Notes: generated from the letters alone by a model not told the origin. A stretch of DNA of 64,000 bases from Acidimicrobiales bacterium (GCA_035533095.1 DATLUM010000106.1:97471-161470), one strand, 5' to 3'; counted from the stretch's first letter, positions 52,442-61,862 are shown. Numbers and translations: made by a program.

Positions 52442-53629
52442 ACCCGGCGTGGTCCTACGCACCCGCCAGATCCGGCGGACGAGTCGCAGGACCAGGACCG
52501 TTCCGCGAAGCGGTGCGCCCACGACGCCGCCGACTGTCGTCTGGTACAGCAGCCGCCTGACCCTCAACCACGGGTCGTCGATCACCGCGTAGGTGAGGCG
52601 CAGTCTCTCCGCCTCGCCCAACCGCGCGAGGGGCCACCTCGTGGAGAGCGGCGCCTCCAGAGCCCACCGGCGGGTCCTGCCTGTGTCCATCTGCCGCAGC
52701 GACGGCGGCGATGCCGCGCCCAGCCGCTCAGCCTGACCCAGGAGGACGGCCAGGGCCGACCGGGCGCCGGCCCGCTCGGCGATCTCCCCGACCCCACCCC
52801 AGTCGATCGGCGCCCCGGCCGAACCGGCCGCGAGAACGATGACCGCCGCGTCGACGGCCCAGAGCAGGCGATCGAAGTTGTGAAATGGCTTGCCGGCGTG
52901 GGTCGCGATGAGGACCAGCTCCATCTCCGGCGGCAGAGCGAGTGCCGGTGCTCCGAAGAGCGTTACCGGACGCGCTACCTCCCAGAGGTCCGCGGCAGTA
53001 AGGCGGAACACCTGGTCCGCTCGCACGGCGAGCTCCTTGTGCAGGTCCACCGGCAAGCCGGGCATCCCCGGGTGCGACAGCCCCAGTGAGTAGAGCGGCC
53101 CCTGCCGTCGCGTGGTCTCCCAGCCTGCTCGCCGGAGGGCTTCTGCAGCGTCACGATGCATTTCCGGCGGCACGAGAAGGTCGACGTCGTCCATGGGCCG
53201 GAGGCCCGGACCGGGGTAACGCTCGGCCACGGCCGCGCCCTTGATCACCAGCGGCTGAACACCGGCCGCCGCAAGCGGTTCGAGCAGCAACGACCGGACC
53301 CGCGGCCGCACAAGCAACGCCTGAGCCTTACAGCGCTGGGCGTCGTCACGCAGAGATGCCGACCAACCGTCGGCCGGCGAAGCCCACCGCTGCGCCACCT
53401 GCCACAACAGGGGTGACAGCCGCTGGGCGACCGCCACTCGCGAAGCAAAGGCGAGGTCGGCGCCGCGGGCCAGCGCAGCTTCGCTCGCCGCTTCGTCGGG
53501 AGCCGGCCGGCAAGCGGACCACAGCAGCGTTGCCGTCGCCTCGGGCGAGGAACACGGCACCCCGGCGCCGTCCGGTTTTCGCTCTGCTGAGATCTTCACG
53601 TCCTCCATCTCAATACTCTTTTGCCCCAC
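52367..53629 (-). CDS. nucleotidyltransferase family protein (NTP_transf_5-like)
   Basis: Protein of 420 residues. The nucleotidyltransferase core is seen as PLVIKGAAVAERYPGPGLRPMDDVDLLV (GxAx and a DxD pair), with a third acidic residue in LPVDLHKEL, the pattern of the NTP_transf_5 family common in RiPP and capsule loci. The C-terminal 100 residues are basic with LVRRIWRVRR. In paeninodin-type lasso clusters a nucleotidyltransferase accompanies the HprK-like kinase, so a two-step modification of the peptide is a reasonable inference. Start GTG 53629; an ATG seven codons later is an alternative. The end overlaps the kinase-like gene by 75 nt. Confidence 0.82.
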   Translation of the reverse strand: MGQKSIEMEDVKISAERKPDGAGVPCSSPEATATLLWSACRPAPDEAASEAALARGADLAFASRVAVAQRLSPLLWQVAQRWASPADGWSASLRDDAQRCKAQALLVRPRVRSLLLEPLAAAGVQPLVIKGAAVAERYPGPGLRPMDDVDLLVPPEMHRDAAEALRRAGWETTRRQGPLYSLGLSHPGMPGLPVDLHKELAVRADQVFRLTAADLWEVARPVTLFGAPALALPPEMELVLIATHAGKPFHNFDRLLWAVDAAVIVLAAGSAGAPIDWGGVGEIAERAGARSALAVLLGQAERLGAASPPSLRQMDTGRTRRWALEAPLSTRWPLARLGEAERLRLTYAVIDDPWLRVRRLLYQTTVGGVVGAPLRGTVLVLRLVRRIWRVRRTTPGSRRHDWFVEDGDQQVDPVVADGEP

Positions 53630-53632
53630 CGG

Positions 53633-53638
53633 TAGGCT
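53633..53638 (+). promoter_or_regulatory. -10 box of the methyltransferase gene
   Basis: TAGGCT stands 9 nt before the ATG at 53648, in the 18-bp gap to the divergent nucleotidyltransferase gene. Confidence 0.45.
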
Positions 53639-53647
53639 CGACCTCTA

Positions 53648-54490
53648 ATGACGGGGGAACAAGCCGGTTGGTTCGACGCCAACCGCCGGATGTGGGACGA
53701 GCGTGTAGGCATCCACGTTGCGTCGGACTTCTACGACGTGGAGGGCTTCAAGGCGGGCAAGCCAGCTGTCGAACCGTTCGAGATCGATGAGCTCGGCCCC
53801 CTCGGCGGGCTGCGACTCGCCCACCTCCAATGTCATTTCGGCCTGGACACGCTGGATCTCGTCAGGATGCACCCCGGACTCGAAGCCGTGGGACTCGACT
53901 TCTCCCAACCGGCGATCGATGCCGCGACCCGGCTCGCCGCCGAACTGGACCTGGGGAAAAGAGCGACCTTCGTGCAGGCGGATGTCCGCGATGCCGCCGA
54001 GACGCTCGGCGCCGGCGGCTTCGACGTCGTCTATACAGGCAAGGGCGCCCTCATCTGGCTTCCTGACCTCGAGCCCTGGGCTGCCGAATGCTCCAAGCTC
54101 GTGAAGCCGGGAGGCTGGCTTTACCTGTGCGAGTACCACCCGATCGCCTGGTGCTTCGATCAGTCGAGCCCGACCGTTAGGTACGACTACTTCGGGACCG
54201 AGCCGTACGTCGGCGAAACGCCTGGGACGTACGCCGACCGGAGCGCGCAGACGGTCAACAACCTTTCTTACGAGTGGTGCCACCCGCTGTCGAAGGTCGT
54301 GGAAGCGGTCATCGGCGCGGGCTTCGAGTTGCGTTTTCTCCATGAATGGGACTTCTGCCACTCGAGCATCGGTGACTGGATGGTCAAGGGCGACGACGGC
54401 CGCTACCGCTGGCCGGCCCCCGGGAGGCTGCCGCTGATGTACTCGCTCAAGGCTCGGCGGAAAGACTCTCCCACTCCCGGGACACCGTAA
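53648..54490 (+). CDS. class I SAM-dependent methyltransferase
   Basis: 280-residue methyltransferase of unknown target. The SAM site is recognisable as AHLQCHFGLDTLDL (motif I, with Cys in place of the usual second Gly region), VGLDFSQPAI (acidic residue binding the ribose), QADVRDA and VVYTGKGALIWLPDL. The substrate part contains many Trp, Tyr and His residues. It lies next to the nucleotidyltransferase gene, so it could modify the RiPP, but similar methyltransferases are widespread and the link is unproven. The end overlaps the opposing gene by 44 nt. Confidence 0.85.
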   Translation: MTGEQAGWFDANRRMWDERVGIHVASDFYDVEGFKAGKPAVEPFEIDELGPLGGLRLAHLQCHFGLDTLDLVRMHPGLEAVGLDFSQPAIDAATRLAAELDLGKRATFVQADVRDAAETLGAGGFDVVYTGKGALIWLPDLEPWAAECSKLVKPGGWLYLCEYHPIAWCFDQSSPTVRYDYFGTEPYVGETPGTYADRSAQTVNNLSYEWCHPLSKVVEAVIGAGFELRFLHEWDFCHSSIGDWMVKGDDGRYRWPAPGRLPLMYSLKARRKDSPTPGTP

Positions 54491-55370
54491 CCACGGCCGC
54501 CGGCGAAGCCAGCATCGCGGCGAGGCGGCGGGTTACCGGCACGTCGTCGCCGGAAGGCATCACCAGCAGGAGAGGCCCATCGGACGCATGACCGTACAGC
54601 AGGCGGCAATCGGCGGCGGTCGGCACGAGGTCCAGGTCGACACCCACGGAGCAGACGACGACGACCTCGGTGCCCGAGGCGTCGGCGCCGACGCACGGCG
54701 CGGAGCCGGCTTCGGGCAGGTCGAACCACGGAAGTGGCGGAGGGACAGGGTGCAAGGACTCCAGCGCCACCACCGAGGGCCGGGCGCACACGATCGATCG
54801 CAACCACCGGGAGCGCGCCAGCGTGTTGGCCGGATGGCGAGCGGCGCCAGGACGGCGCCACCGCCTGACCGCGTCCACCGCCGAATCCAGCGCCGCATCG
54901 GGGTCCTCACCGGGGCGCATCTCGGAGCGGGCATTGCGATCGTGGCGCCCCACCCCCACCATCAGCCGGCCCCCTACGACTCGAGCGACCTCCAGCCCCT
55001 GGAACTCGCCGCGCAGCACGCCGTGCTCGAAAACCGGATCCACACCGTGGTTGGTCAACAGCTCTACCAACTCCGGGTCGGGCGCACCCTCGGGCATGTT
55101 CACCGGCGGCGCCTGATCGGCTCGCGCCAGGGAGCGGCCGGTCACCGTCCACACGTCGGTGTCGTTGGCAAAGGCAGCTGCGCGCCGTGCAATCACGCCC
55201 GCCGCCCCGGGAACGGTCTCCTCCACCAGCACGTGCACGAGCGACCCGGCTCCCGCCTGAAGGCACAACGCCAGCGCCGGCCCGAAGCGTGCGACCTCCC
55301 CGTCATCGATGAGGACCCACGCCTCGCCCGCGGCCCGGTCAACGAGCGCGGCCCCGCCGCGCAACAGCAA
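54447..55370 (-). CDS. conserved-looking protein of unknown function upstream of rpmE end
   Basis: About 307 residues in the annotated form, no family I recognise. Two features: a repeated Val-rich beta pattern (LVHVLVEETVPGAAGVIARR, EVVVVCSVGVDLDLVP) and a Trp-Arg-rich basic patch (AVRRWRRPG). The first standard start is TTG 55370, but the frame is open upstream with plausible residues HRLDRLRAAKLAALVGDRW, back to the end of rpmE. A CTG at 55442 would include this helix, giving about 331 residues. It follows rpmE on the same strand and may be co-transcribed with it. Composition is ordinary for this chromosome. Confidence 0.6.
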   Translation of the reverse strand: MLLRGGAALVDRAAGEAWVLIDDGEVARFGPALALCLQAGAGSLVHVLVEETVPGAAGVIARRAAAFANDTDVWTVTGRSLARADQAPPVNMPEGAPDPELVELLTNHGVDPVFEHGVLRGEFQGLEVARVVGGRLMVGVGRHDRNARSEMRPGEDPDAALDSAVDAVRRWRRPGAARHPANTLARSRWLRSIVCARPSVVALESLHPVPPPLPWFDLPEAGSAPCVGADASGTEVVVVCSVGVDLDLVPTAADCRLLYGHASDGPLLLVMPSGDDVPVTRRLAAMLASPAAVVTVSREWESLSAEP

Positions 55371-55462
55371 CGGCGAGCAACCCTCAGCTGCGTCTTTTCC
55401 CCAACGATCGCCTACAAGCGCCGCCAGCTTCGCTGCCCGCAGGCGGTCGAGCCGGTGGCCGC

Positions 55463-55675
55463 TTAGGACTTCTTGCCCCGCTTGCCGTAGCGTCGCTCGA
55501 AGCGCTCCACCCGCCCGCCCGTGTCGACCAGCTTCTGCTTACCGGTGTAGAACGGGTGGCACTCGTTGCACAGTTCGGTGTGCAAGTCGGCCTTCGTCGA
55601 GCGAGTGGTGAAGGTGTTGCCGCACGAACAGGTCACCGTCGCGGTCACGTAGTCGGGATGCGTTTCGGTCTTCAT
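55463..55675 (-). CDS. rpmE: 50S ribosomal protein L31 (zinc-binding type)
   Basis: 70-residue L31 with the zinc ligands CSCG and CNECHPFY, the C+ form used when zinc is plentiful. MKTETHPDY is the expected start; a ribosome-binding GAGGGA lies just before. It follows rho by 10 nt, in the usual rho-rpmE order, but the next gene is not prfA. Confidence 0.95.
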   Translation of the reverse strand: MKTETHPDYVTATVTCSCGNTFTTRSTKADLHTELCNECHPFYTGKQKLVDTGGRVERFERRYGKRGKKS

Positions 55676-55685
55676 GGTCCCTCTC

Positions 55686-57347
55686 TCACATCGCCGGGGT
55701 GGGATTCTTGGCCACCTCGGCAAGGAATTCGTCGTTGGTCTTGGTCGCCTTCAGGCGGTCGAGTAGCAGCTCCAGTCCGGGGGCGGCGCTGCCCTCGCTC
55801 GCCAACGCGTTCAGCACCCGCCGAAGCTTCCACACCTGTTGCAGCTGCGTCCGGTCGAACAGAAGCTCCTCATGGCGGGTGGACGAGCCGTTGACGTCGA
55901 TCGCAGGGTAGATGCGCCTCTCCGCGAGGCGGCGGTCGAGTCGCAGCTCCATGTTGCCGGTGCCCTTGAACTCCTCGAATATCACTTCGTCCATCCTGCT
56001 GCCGGTCTCCACCAGCGCGGTCGCCAGGATTGTCAACGACCCGCCCTCCTCGATATTCCGCGCCGCGCCGAAGAACTTCTTGGGCGGGTACAGAGCGCCG
56101 GTGTCGATCCCTCCCGACATGATTCGCCCGGTCGGTGGTTGAGCCAGGTTGTAGGCGCGGGCGAGCCGCGTGATCCCGTCGAGCACGATCACGACGTCGC
56201 GGCCCATTTCGACCATGCGCTTCGCCCGCTCGATCGCGAGCTCGGCGACGTGGGTGTGTTCGTCCGCGGGTCGGTCGAACGTGGAGGCGATCACCTCACC
56301 CTTGATCGAGCGGCGCATGTCGGTGACTTCCTCAGGGCGCTCGTCGACGAGGAGGACCATGAGATGGACGTCCGGGTTGTTGGTCTCGATGGAGTGGGCG
56401 ATCTGCTTGAGGATCGTGGTCTTACCCGCCTTCGGCGGCGAGACGATGAGGCCGCGCTGGCCCTTTCCGATCGGCGAGATCAGGTCCACGATGCGGGCGG
56501 TGACATTGGACGGATCGCCGGGGATCTCCAGCCGAAGCTTGGTATCGGGGAACAGTGGGGTTAGCGCATCGAAGCGGGGTCTTTCTCGGGCCTCCTCCGG
56601 GGTCAGACCGGAGACGGTGTCGATCCGTAGGAGGGCGGGATACTTCTCGTTGCCACCCGCGGGGCGCGCCGCCCCTTGGAGGTAATCGCCCTTCCGCAGC
56701 GCGAAACGGCGAACCTGGCTGATCGACACGTACACATCCCCGGGACCGGAGAGGAAGCCGTCGGTCCGCAGGAACCCGTAGCCCTCGTCGCGCATGTCGA
56801 GGTAGCCCTTAACCGGAATCGGTTCGCCGCCGTAGTTCGATTCCTGCGACTGGCCCGGCAGGTCCCGCTCGCCACGATCGAAACGGTCCCGGCCGCGGCG
56901 CCGGCGATTCCTACGGTTGCCCGGCTCGGTGTCGAAGTGGCGCTGCGCGCCCTCCTGGCTCGGCCCCTCATGAGATACAGGGCTGCTCTGTTGCTGGGGC
57001 GCGCTCTCGGGGGGAGGCGCTGGCTCCGACCCGTTGACGCCTTCCGGCGCGCCGGCCGACATGGCCGGGAGCGGTTCCGTCCGAGCGGCAGCGGCGGCCT
57101 CTCCACCGTCCGTCTCGGCCGGGGTGCTCTCTGCCGTGCCCGCGGCCGCCTTCTTCGGGCGTCCGCGCCGAGGCTTTGCCTCCTGCGCGGCCTCCGCTTC
57201 GACCCCGGTGGCCCGCAGGATCTGCGACACCAGGTCCGCCTTCTTCGCTCGAGCAGTGGGCTTGGTACCCAGGGCGTCGGCGATGGCGAAGAGCTCCTCG
57301 CGCTCCTTGGCCTCGAGGACCGAGCGTTCGAGCTGCGTTCCGCTCAT
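55686..57347 (-). CDS. rho: transcription termination factor Rho
   Basis: RNA helicase that ends transcription. The 553-residue protein has the Rho N-terminal helix bundle ([23 protein letters not shown]), a disordered Ala/Pro/Gln/Arg-rich insert of about 120 residues (including [16 protein letters not shown]) typical of actinobacteria, the cold-shock RNA-binding domain ([19 protein letters not shown]), and the ATPase with P-loop [12 protein letters not shown]. The ATG at 57347 was preferred to the longer frame because the family start and a GAGG site are there. A long leader separates it from its promoter. Confidence 0.96.
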   Translation of the reverse strand: MSGTQLERSVLEAKEREELFAIADALGTKPTARAKKADLVSQILRATGVEAEAAQEAKPRRGRPKKAAAGTAESTPAETDGGEAAAAARTEPLPAMSAGAPEGVNGSEPAPPPESAPQQQSSPVSHEGPSQEGAQRHFDTEPGNRRNRRRRGRDRFDRGERDLPGQSQESNYGGEPIPVKGYLDMRDEGYGFLRTDGFLSGPGDVYVSISQVRRFALRKGDYLQGAARPAGGNEKYPALLRIDTVSGLTPEEARERPRFDALTPLFPDTKLRLEIPGDPSNVTARIVDLISPIGKGQRGLIVSPPKAGKTTILKQIAHSIETNNPDVHLMVLLVDERPEEVTDMRRSIKGEVIASTFDRPADEHTHVAELAIERAKRMVEMGRDVVIVLDGITRLARAYNLAQPPTGRIMSGGIDTGALYPPKKFFGAARNIEEGGSLTILATALVETGSRMDEVIFEEFKGTGNMELRLDRRLAERRIYPAIDVNGSSTRHEELLFDRTQLQQVWKLRRVLNALASEGSAAPGLELLLDRLKATKTNDEFLAEVAKNPTPAM

Positions 57348-57520
57348 GCAAAACCTCGTTCGTTGTGGATGCTGATCAAGCAGTGGTTGGGAAAAGAGGG
57401 GAGGTGTCGACCAGTCCGGGCTCTCGTTGATGCGAGCGTCGGTGGTGGCTCGAGCGGTCACACCGCACTCCAGGCGGCGGGGGGTGCGAACCGGCACTAT
57501 CACCCGTAGACGACCCCTCC

Positions 57521-57550
57521 ATGGTACTGATGCAGGTCGGGTCGCGGCAA
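57521..57550 (-). promoter_or_regulatory. probable rho promoter with long leader
   Basis: TTGCCG (57545-57550) and TACCAT (57521-57526) are separated by 18 nt, read on the minus strand. A transcript from here would have an approximately 170-nt leader before rho, which fits Rho autoregulation. The 247-bp gap 57348-57594 has no other feature I can see. Confidence 0.35.
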
Positions 57551-57594
57551 CCGGGCGCCCGAGTACCGCCTGGGAAGAGGCAGAGCGCCGCCGG

Positions 57595-58638
57595 CTAGAG
57601 GCCCAGCTCCGCCCTGACGGCCCGCACGTCGGCGTCGACCGCTGTGGGGACAGCGATTTGTCCTATCGCGATGTCGGGGTCTTTCAGCCCGTGACCGGTG
57701 AGGACGCAGACCACCGTCGACCCCGGTTCGACCTTGGACTTGAGCAGCCCGGCAACAGAAGCAGCCGACGCGGGTTCGCAGAAGACCGACTCCTCCTGGG
57801 CCAGGTACCTGTAGGCGGCGAGGATCTCCTCGTCCGTGACCGCGGCGATGGATCCACCCGACTCTGACGCAGCCGCCGTGGCCCCGTACCAGGACGCCGG
57901 CTTGCCGATGCGGATCGCCGTCGCCACGGTCTCCGGGTTGTCTATCGGGTGCCCCTCGACTAGCGGAGCCGCGCCGGCGGCCTGGAACCCGAGCATCCGC
58001 GGGAGCGTTGTGACCCTTCCTGCGTCCTGGTATTCGCGGTAGCCCTTCCAGTAGGCCGTGATGTTCCCCGCGTTGCCGACGGGGATGCAGTGGTAGTCGG
58101 GCGCATCACCGAGAACATCGACTATCTCGAACGCGCCGGTCTTCTGGCCCTCGATCCTGTGAGGGTTGATGGAGTTCACCACGGTCACCGGAGCGGAGTC
58201 GCCGAGCTGGCGAACGATCTCCAGCGCCACGTCGAAGTTGGCGCGGATCTGCAACACCCTGGCGCCATGGATGAGCGCCTGCGCGAGCTTGCCGAGCGCG
58301 ATGTAGCCTTCCGGAATAAGGACCGCGCACGTCATGCCGGCGCGGGCCGCGTAGGCAGCTGCTGACGCAGAAGTGTTGCCTGTGGACCCGCACACGACGG
58401 CCTTGGCACCACCCTCGAGCGCCTTCGAGATCGCCACAGTCATGCCGCGGTCCTTGAACGATCCCGTCGGGTTGGCACCCTCGAACTTCAGGTAGACGCT
58501 GGCTCCGACGCGTTCTGAGAGTCTCGGGGCCGGCAACAGCGGGGTACCGCCTTCTTGGAGAGTGACGACCGGCGTCTCGGAGCTGACCGGCAGAAAGGAG
58601 CGGTACTCCTCGATCACACCCCGCCAACCCGGGTTCAC
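57595..58638 (-). CDS. thrC: threonine synthase
   Basis: PLP enzyme converting O-phosphohomoserine to threonine. The PLP-binding Lys is in [27 protein letters not shown] and [14 protein letters not shown] are cofactor-binding segments. The 347 residues match the compact actinobacterial type. It follows hom by 13 nt. The homoserine kinase gene thrB, often next in this operon, is missing between thrC and rho. Confidence 0.96.
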   Translation of the reverse strand: MNPGWRGVIEEYRSFLPVSSETPVVTLQEGGTPLLPAPRLSERVGASVYLKFEGANPTGSFKDRGMTVAISKALEGGAKAVVCGSTGNTSASAAAYAARAGMTCAVLIPEGYIALGKLAQALIHGARVLQIRANFDVALEIVRQLGDSAPVTVVNSINPHRIEGQKTGAFEIVDVLGDAPDYHCIPVGNAGNITAYWKGYREYQDAGRVTTLPRMLGFQAAGAAPLVEGHPIDNPETVATAIRIGKPASWYGATAAASESGGSIAAVTDEEILAAYRYLAQEESVFCEPASAASVAGLLKSKVEPGSTVVCVLTGHGLKDPDIAIGQIAVPTAVDADVRAVRAELGL

Positions 58639-58651
58639 GGCGCGCGCATCC

Positions 58652-60034
58652 TCACGGGCCGATCACGCGCAGCAGGCCGCCGATGCGGTCGACCACGTCG
58701 AGGTGGCGTAGCTCGTGCAGGCACTCCTGGACATCCCGCTCGTAGGCGGGGTGCGTCACGAACACGAGCCTGGCGACCGCCTCCCCCTCGCCTGGTAGGC
58801 CCGCCTCCGTGAAGCTCGCCGGGCCGTCGCCGGCCGGGGTGGACTGGCTCTCGCCGGACGATGAAACGAGCGATTCCTGCTCCATGAGACGGATCGAGAC
58901 GTGATGGCGGCCTAGAACACCAGACACTGCATGGAGGACTCCGGGACGGTCGAGAACCTGCAGGGTGATGTAGTACGCCGATCGGAGGTCGTCGATCGGC
59001 CGGATGTTGGTCTCGTGCAGAGCGACGCTCCGGCCTGCGCCACCAGTGGTGAGGTTGTGGGATGCGTCGAGCAGATCGCCGAGCACCGCGCTGGCAGTGG
59101 GCATCCCGCCCGCGCCGCGACCGAGCAGCATCAGCTGTCCGACGGCGTCGCCTTCCACGAATACAGCGTTGAACGAGTCGCGCACCGATGCCAACGGGTG
59201 CGTCGAAGGGACCATCGCCGGGTGCACCCGCACTGCGATCGACTCTGGGCGATCCTCTTCGGCATCCGTGTGTTCCACCACCGCCAGCAGTTTGACGGCA
59301 TAACCGAGTTGGCGGGCTACCGCTATGTCGGCAGCGGTGATGGCGCTGATGCCTTCGCGGTATACGTCTCCGGCAACCACGCGAGCGCCAAAAGCGACGT
59401 TGGCGAGGATTGCTGCCTTGGCCGCTGCGTCGAAACCTTCCACATCTGCTGTCGGGTCCCGTTCCGCGTAACCGAGACTCTGGGCCTCCGCGAGCGCGTC
59501 GTGGTAGCTCGCAGCCGACTCGCTCATCTTGGACAGGATGAAATTGGTGGTCCCGTTGACGATGCCCATGACTCGGCGGATCCGCTCCCCGGCGAGGGAC
59601 TCTCGGAGGGGCCGAATCAGTGGTATGCCGCCGGCGACAGCAGCTTCGAAGAGCAGGTCCACGCCGGCCGTTGACGCTGCTTCGAACAGCTCTGCCCCGC
59701 AGTTGGCCAGCAGCTCTTTGTTCGCGGTGATGACCGGTTTGCCCGCCTTCAGCGCGGTCAGGATGAGCGTGCGGGCGGGTTCGATGCCGCCGATCACCTC
59801 CACGACGACGTCGACCTCGGGATCTGACACGACCGCGTGAGCGTCCGAGGTCAGCAGGCCACTCGGTAAGGGCGCGTCCCGTTCGCGGGATTGGCTGCGG
59901 ACCGCGACACCGGCGAGCTCGAGGCGCAGCCCGGTTCGCGCGGCGATGCGTTCACCGTCGTCGACGAGCAGCTTGACGAGCGCTCCACCCACGTTGCCGC
60001 AGCCGAGCAGGCCTACCTTCACCGACGTCACCAT
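58652..60034 (-). CDS. hom: homoserine dehydrogenase
   Basis: Reduces aspartate semialdehyde to homoserine. N-terminal Rossmann fold [12 protein letters not shown], catalytic domain with [11 protein letters not shown], and a C-terminal ACT domain (about 360-450) for feedback control by threonine. The ACT region has an inserted Ser/Gly/Pro-rich loop of about 30 residues ([12 protein letters not shown]). 460 residues. Part of lysA-hom-thrC. Confidence 0.96.
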   Translation of the reverse strand: MVTSVKVGLLGCGNVGGALVKLLVDDGERIAARTGLRLELAGVAVRSQSRERDAPLPSGLLTSDAHAVVSDPEVDVVVEVIGGIEPARTLILTALKAGKPVITANKELLANCGAELFEAASTAGVDLLFEAAVAGGIPLIRPLRESLAGERIRRVMGIVNGTTNFILSKMSESAASYHDALAEAQSLGYAERDPTADVEGFDAAAKAAILANVAFGARVVAGDVYREGISAITAADIAVARQLGYAVKLLAVVEHTDAEEDRPESIAVRVHPAMVPSTHPLASVRDSFNAVFVEGDAVGQLMLLGRGAGGMPTASAVLGDLLDASHNLTTGGAGRSVALHETNIRPIDDLRSAYYITLQVLDRPGVLHAVSGVLGRHHVSIRLMEQESLVSSSGESQSTPAGDGPASFTEAGLPGEGEAVARLVFVTHPAYERDVQECLHELRHLDVVDRIGGLLRVIGP

Positions 60035-60043
60035 CGTCTATGA

Positions 60044-60049
60044 AGGCTA
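60044..60049 (-). promoter_or_regulatory. possible -10 box of hom
   Basis: TAGCCT stands 9 nt before the ATG of hom in the gap after lysA. Confidence 0.35.
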
Positions 60050-60068
60050 GTTGGCTGCGCCTCTACGG

Positions 60069-61412
60069 TCAGAGGTCGAGGGCAGTGAGGTCGTCGAAGG
60101 TCTCCCGCCGCACGACCAGCCTGGCCTCGCCTTCCCGGGCGAATACGACCGGGGGGCGGGGCACCTTGTTGTAGGTCGACGCCATCGAATGGCCGTAGGC
60201 TCCCGTGACGGGCGTCGCCAGGACATCACCGACGGCAAGGTCTGCTGGCACCCGGGCGGCTTTGACTATGACATCCCCGGACTCGCAGTGCTTGCCGACA
60301 ATGGTGACCCTCTTCGGCCGTGGCGCGCCGGCGTCGCGGGGAAGGAAGGCCTCGTAGCCACTGCCGTAGAGCACCGGTCTTGGGTTGTCGCTCATTCCGC
60401 CGTCGACACTTACGTAGGTGCGGATGCCGGGGATGTCCTTGATGGTGCCGACCGTGTAGCAGGTGATAGCGGCAGCGGCGACGATCGCGCGGCCTGGCTC
60501 CGCCGTGATACGCACGTCGGGCGCTATGCCGGCGGCACTCAGACCGAGCTTGGCGACGCTCGCCCATTCGGTGATGCTCGGCGCTTCCTCGTCCTCCACG
60601 TACGCCACCCCGAGCCCCCCGCCGAGGCACAGCTCCTGCAACCCCAGCGGGTTGAAGAACTCGGCGATTACCGCGGCCGCCTTCTCGAAGGACTCGAGAG
60701 CGAAGATCTGAGACCCGATGTGAACGTGGATGCCGACCAGCTCCACGGGAGAACCCTTACGGCGAAGGTGTCTCACAGCCCTGGCGGCGTCGCCAGAAGC
60801 AAGCCCGAAGCCGAACTTGGAGTCGTCCTGACCCGTCATCACGTACTCGTGGGTGTGCGCCTCTATACCAGGTGTCACACGAATCAGGATCTTTGTGCGA
60901 GCAGCCTCATCTACAGCCTCGCCGAGGATCTGCTCGATGCGGTGAATCTCGTCAAACGAGTCGACCACTATCCGCCCCACGCCCACCTCGAGAGCTCGAG
61001 CCAGCTCCGAGGTCGACTTGTTGTTGCCGTGCAGCACGAGGCGAGCTGCCGGCACACCGGCTGCAAGGGCCACGTGGAGCTCGCCCCCGGTCGAGACGTC
61101 GATGGACATCCCCTCCTCGTGCACCACGCGGGCCATCTCCTTGCAGAGGAACGCCTTGGAGGCATATGCCACCCCCGGCCCCCATGCCGCCAGAGCTTCC
61201 TTGCACCGCGCGCGAACGTGACCCTCGTCGTACACGAACACCGGGGTGCCGAACTCCTTGGCGATGTCGAGGACGTCGACGCCGGCGATCGACAGCTGAC
61301 CGTCCGGCTCGATTCTCGCTCCGTCCGGAAGCAGCGAGAGCGGGATCGGTCCCGTCCCGGGCTCGTGCCGGGAAGAATCGGGAGGTTGATCGGGGTCCGG
61401 ATCGGGAAGCAT
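60069..61412 (-). CDS. lysA: diaminopimelate decarboxylase
   Basis: Last step of lysine synthesis, a fold-III PLP decarboxylase. The PLP Lys is in AYASKAFLCKEMARVV, the phosphate-binding Gly loop in LGGGLGVAYV, and the substrate motif is CESGDVI. Length 447 residues. The N-terminus MLPDPDPDQPPDSS is Pro/Asp-rich and probably disordered. The ATG directly abuts the stop of the response-regulator gene. Confidence 0.96.
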   Translation of the reverse strand: MLPDPDPDQPPDSSRHEPGTGPIPLSLLPDGARIEPDGQLSIAGVDVLDIAKEFGTPVFVYDEGHVRARCKEALAAWGPGVAYASKAFLCKEMARVVHEEGMSIDVSTGGELHVALAAGVPAARLVLHGNNKSTSELARALEVGVGRIVVDSFDEIHRIEQILGEAVDEAARTKILIRVTPGIEAHTHEYVMTGQDDSKFGFGLASGDAARAVRHLRRKGSPVELVGIHVHIGSQIFALESFEKAAAVIAEFFNPLGLQELCLGGGLGVAYVEDEEAPSITEWASVAKLGLSAAGIAPDVRITAEPGRAIVAAAAITCYTVGTIKDIPGIRTYVSVDGGMSDNPRPVLYGSGYEAFLPRDAGAPRPKRVTIVGKHCESGDVIVKAARVPADLAVGDVLATPVTGAYGHSMASTYNKVPRPPVVFAREGEARLVVRRETFDDLTALDL

Positions 61413-61808
61413 TCAGTCGTTGCGGCCCTGGGCGGCGCGGGACCTGACCACCAGCGCGCCCACTCGTTCGAGAAGCTCGAGCGGCTCGAACGGTTTGGTT
61501 ATGTAGTCGTCTGCGACTTCGAGACCCGCCTGGATATCCGCCGCCTGCGCCTTCGCCGAGAGCATGACCACCGGTATGGACTTGGTGGCGGGGTCGTCGC
61601 GCAAACGCCGGGCGACCTCCAGCCCGTCGATGCCGGGCATCATCACGTCGAGCACGATCACGTCCGGGCTGCCCGAGCGGGCCTGCGCAAGACCTGCCTC
61701 CCCGCCGGTCGCGGTCAGCACGTCGTAGCCCTCGATCTCGAAGTTCACCTGGAGGAGGCTGACGATGATGGGATCGTCGTCGACAACCAGGACGGTGCCG
61801 CTCGGCAT
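61413..61808 (-). CDS. single-domain response regulator (CheY-like)
   Basis: 131-residue receiver domain with no output domain. The acidic pocket is VVDDDP, the phospho-acceptor Asp is in VIVLDVMMPG, a Ser/Thr switch position lies in VVMLSAKA and the Lys in ITKPFEPLEL. The ATG at 61808 follows TACGAT by six bases, so the mRNA is leaderless. It ends exactly where lysA begins and so leads the lysA-hom-thrC operon; no histidine kinase is nearby. Confidence 0.9.
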   Translation of the reverse strand: MPSGTVLVVDDDPIIVSLLQVNFEIEGYDVLTATGGEAGLAQARSGSPDVIVLDVMMPGIDGLEVARRLRDDPATKSIPVVMLSAKAQAADIQAGLEVADDYITKPFEPLELLERVGALVVRSRAAQGRND

Positions 61809-61814
61809 CCCCTC

Positions 61815-61820
61815 ATCGTA
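61815..61820 (-). promoter_or_regulatory. -10 box of the response regulator-lysA operon (leaderless)
   Basis: TACGAT lies 6 nt before the ATG at 61808. Confidence 0.55.
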
Positions 61821-61856
61821 GGGCAGCGCCGCTGCCTGGGAAGTTGTACACGCGAC

Positions 61857-61862
61857 TATGCT
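61857..61862 (+). promoter_or_regulatory. -10 box of tRNA-Arg
   Basis: TATGCT lies 37 nt before the mature tRNA 5-prime end. The -35 is not obvious. Confidence 0.4.

Noticed and set aside
50503..53629. Ordinary lasso peptide cluster
   Set aside because: Leader, B1 and B2 fit, but no cyclase gene is present and the core has no acidic residue to form the ring.
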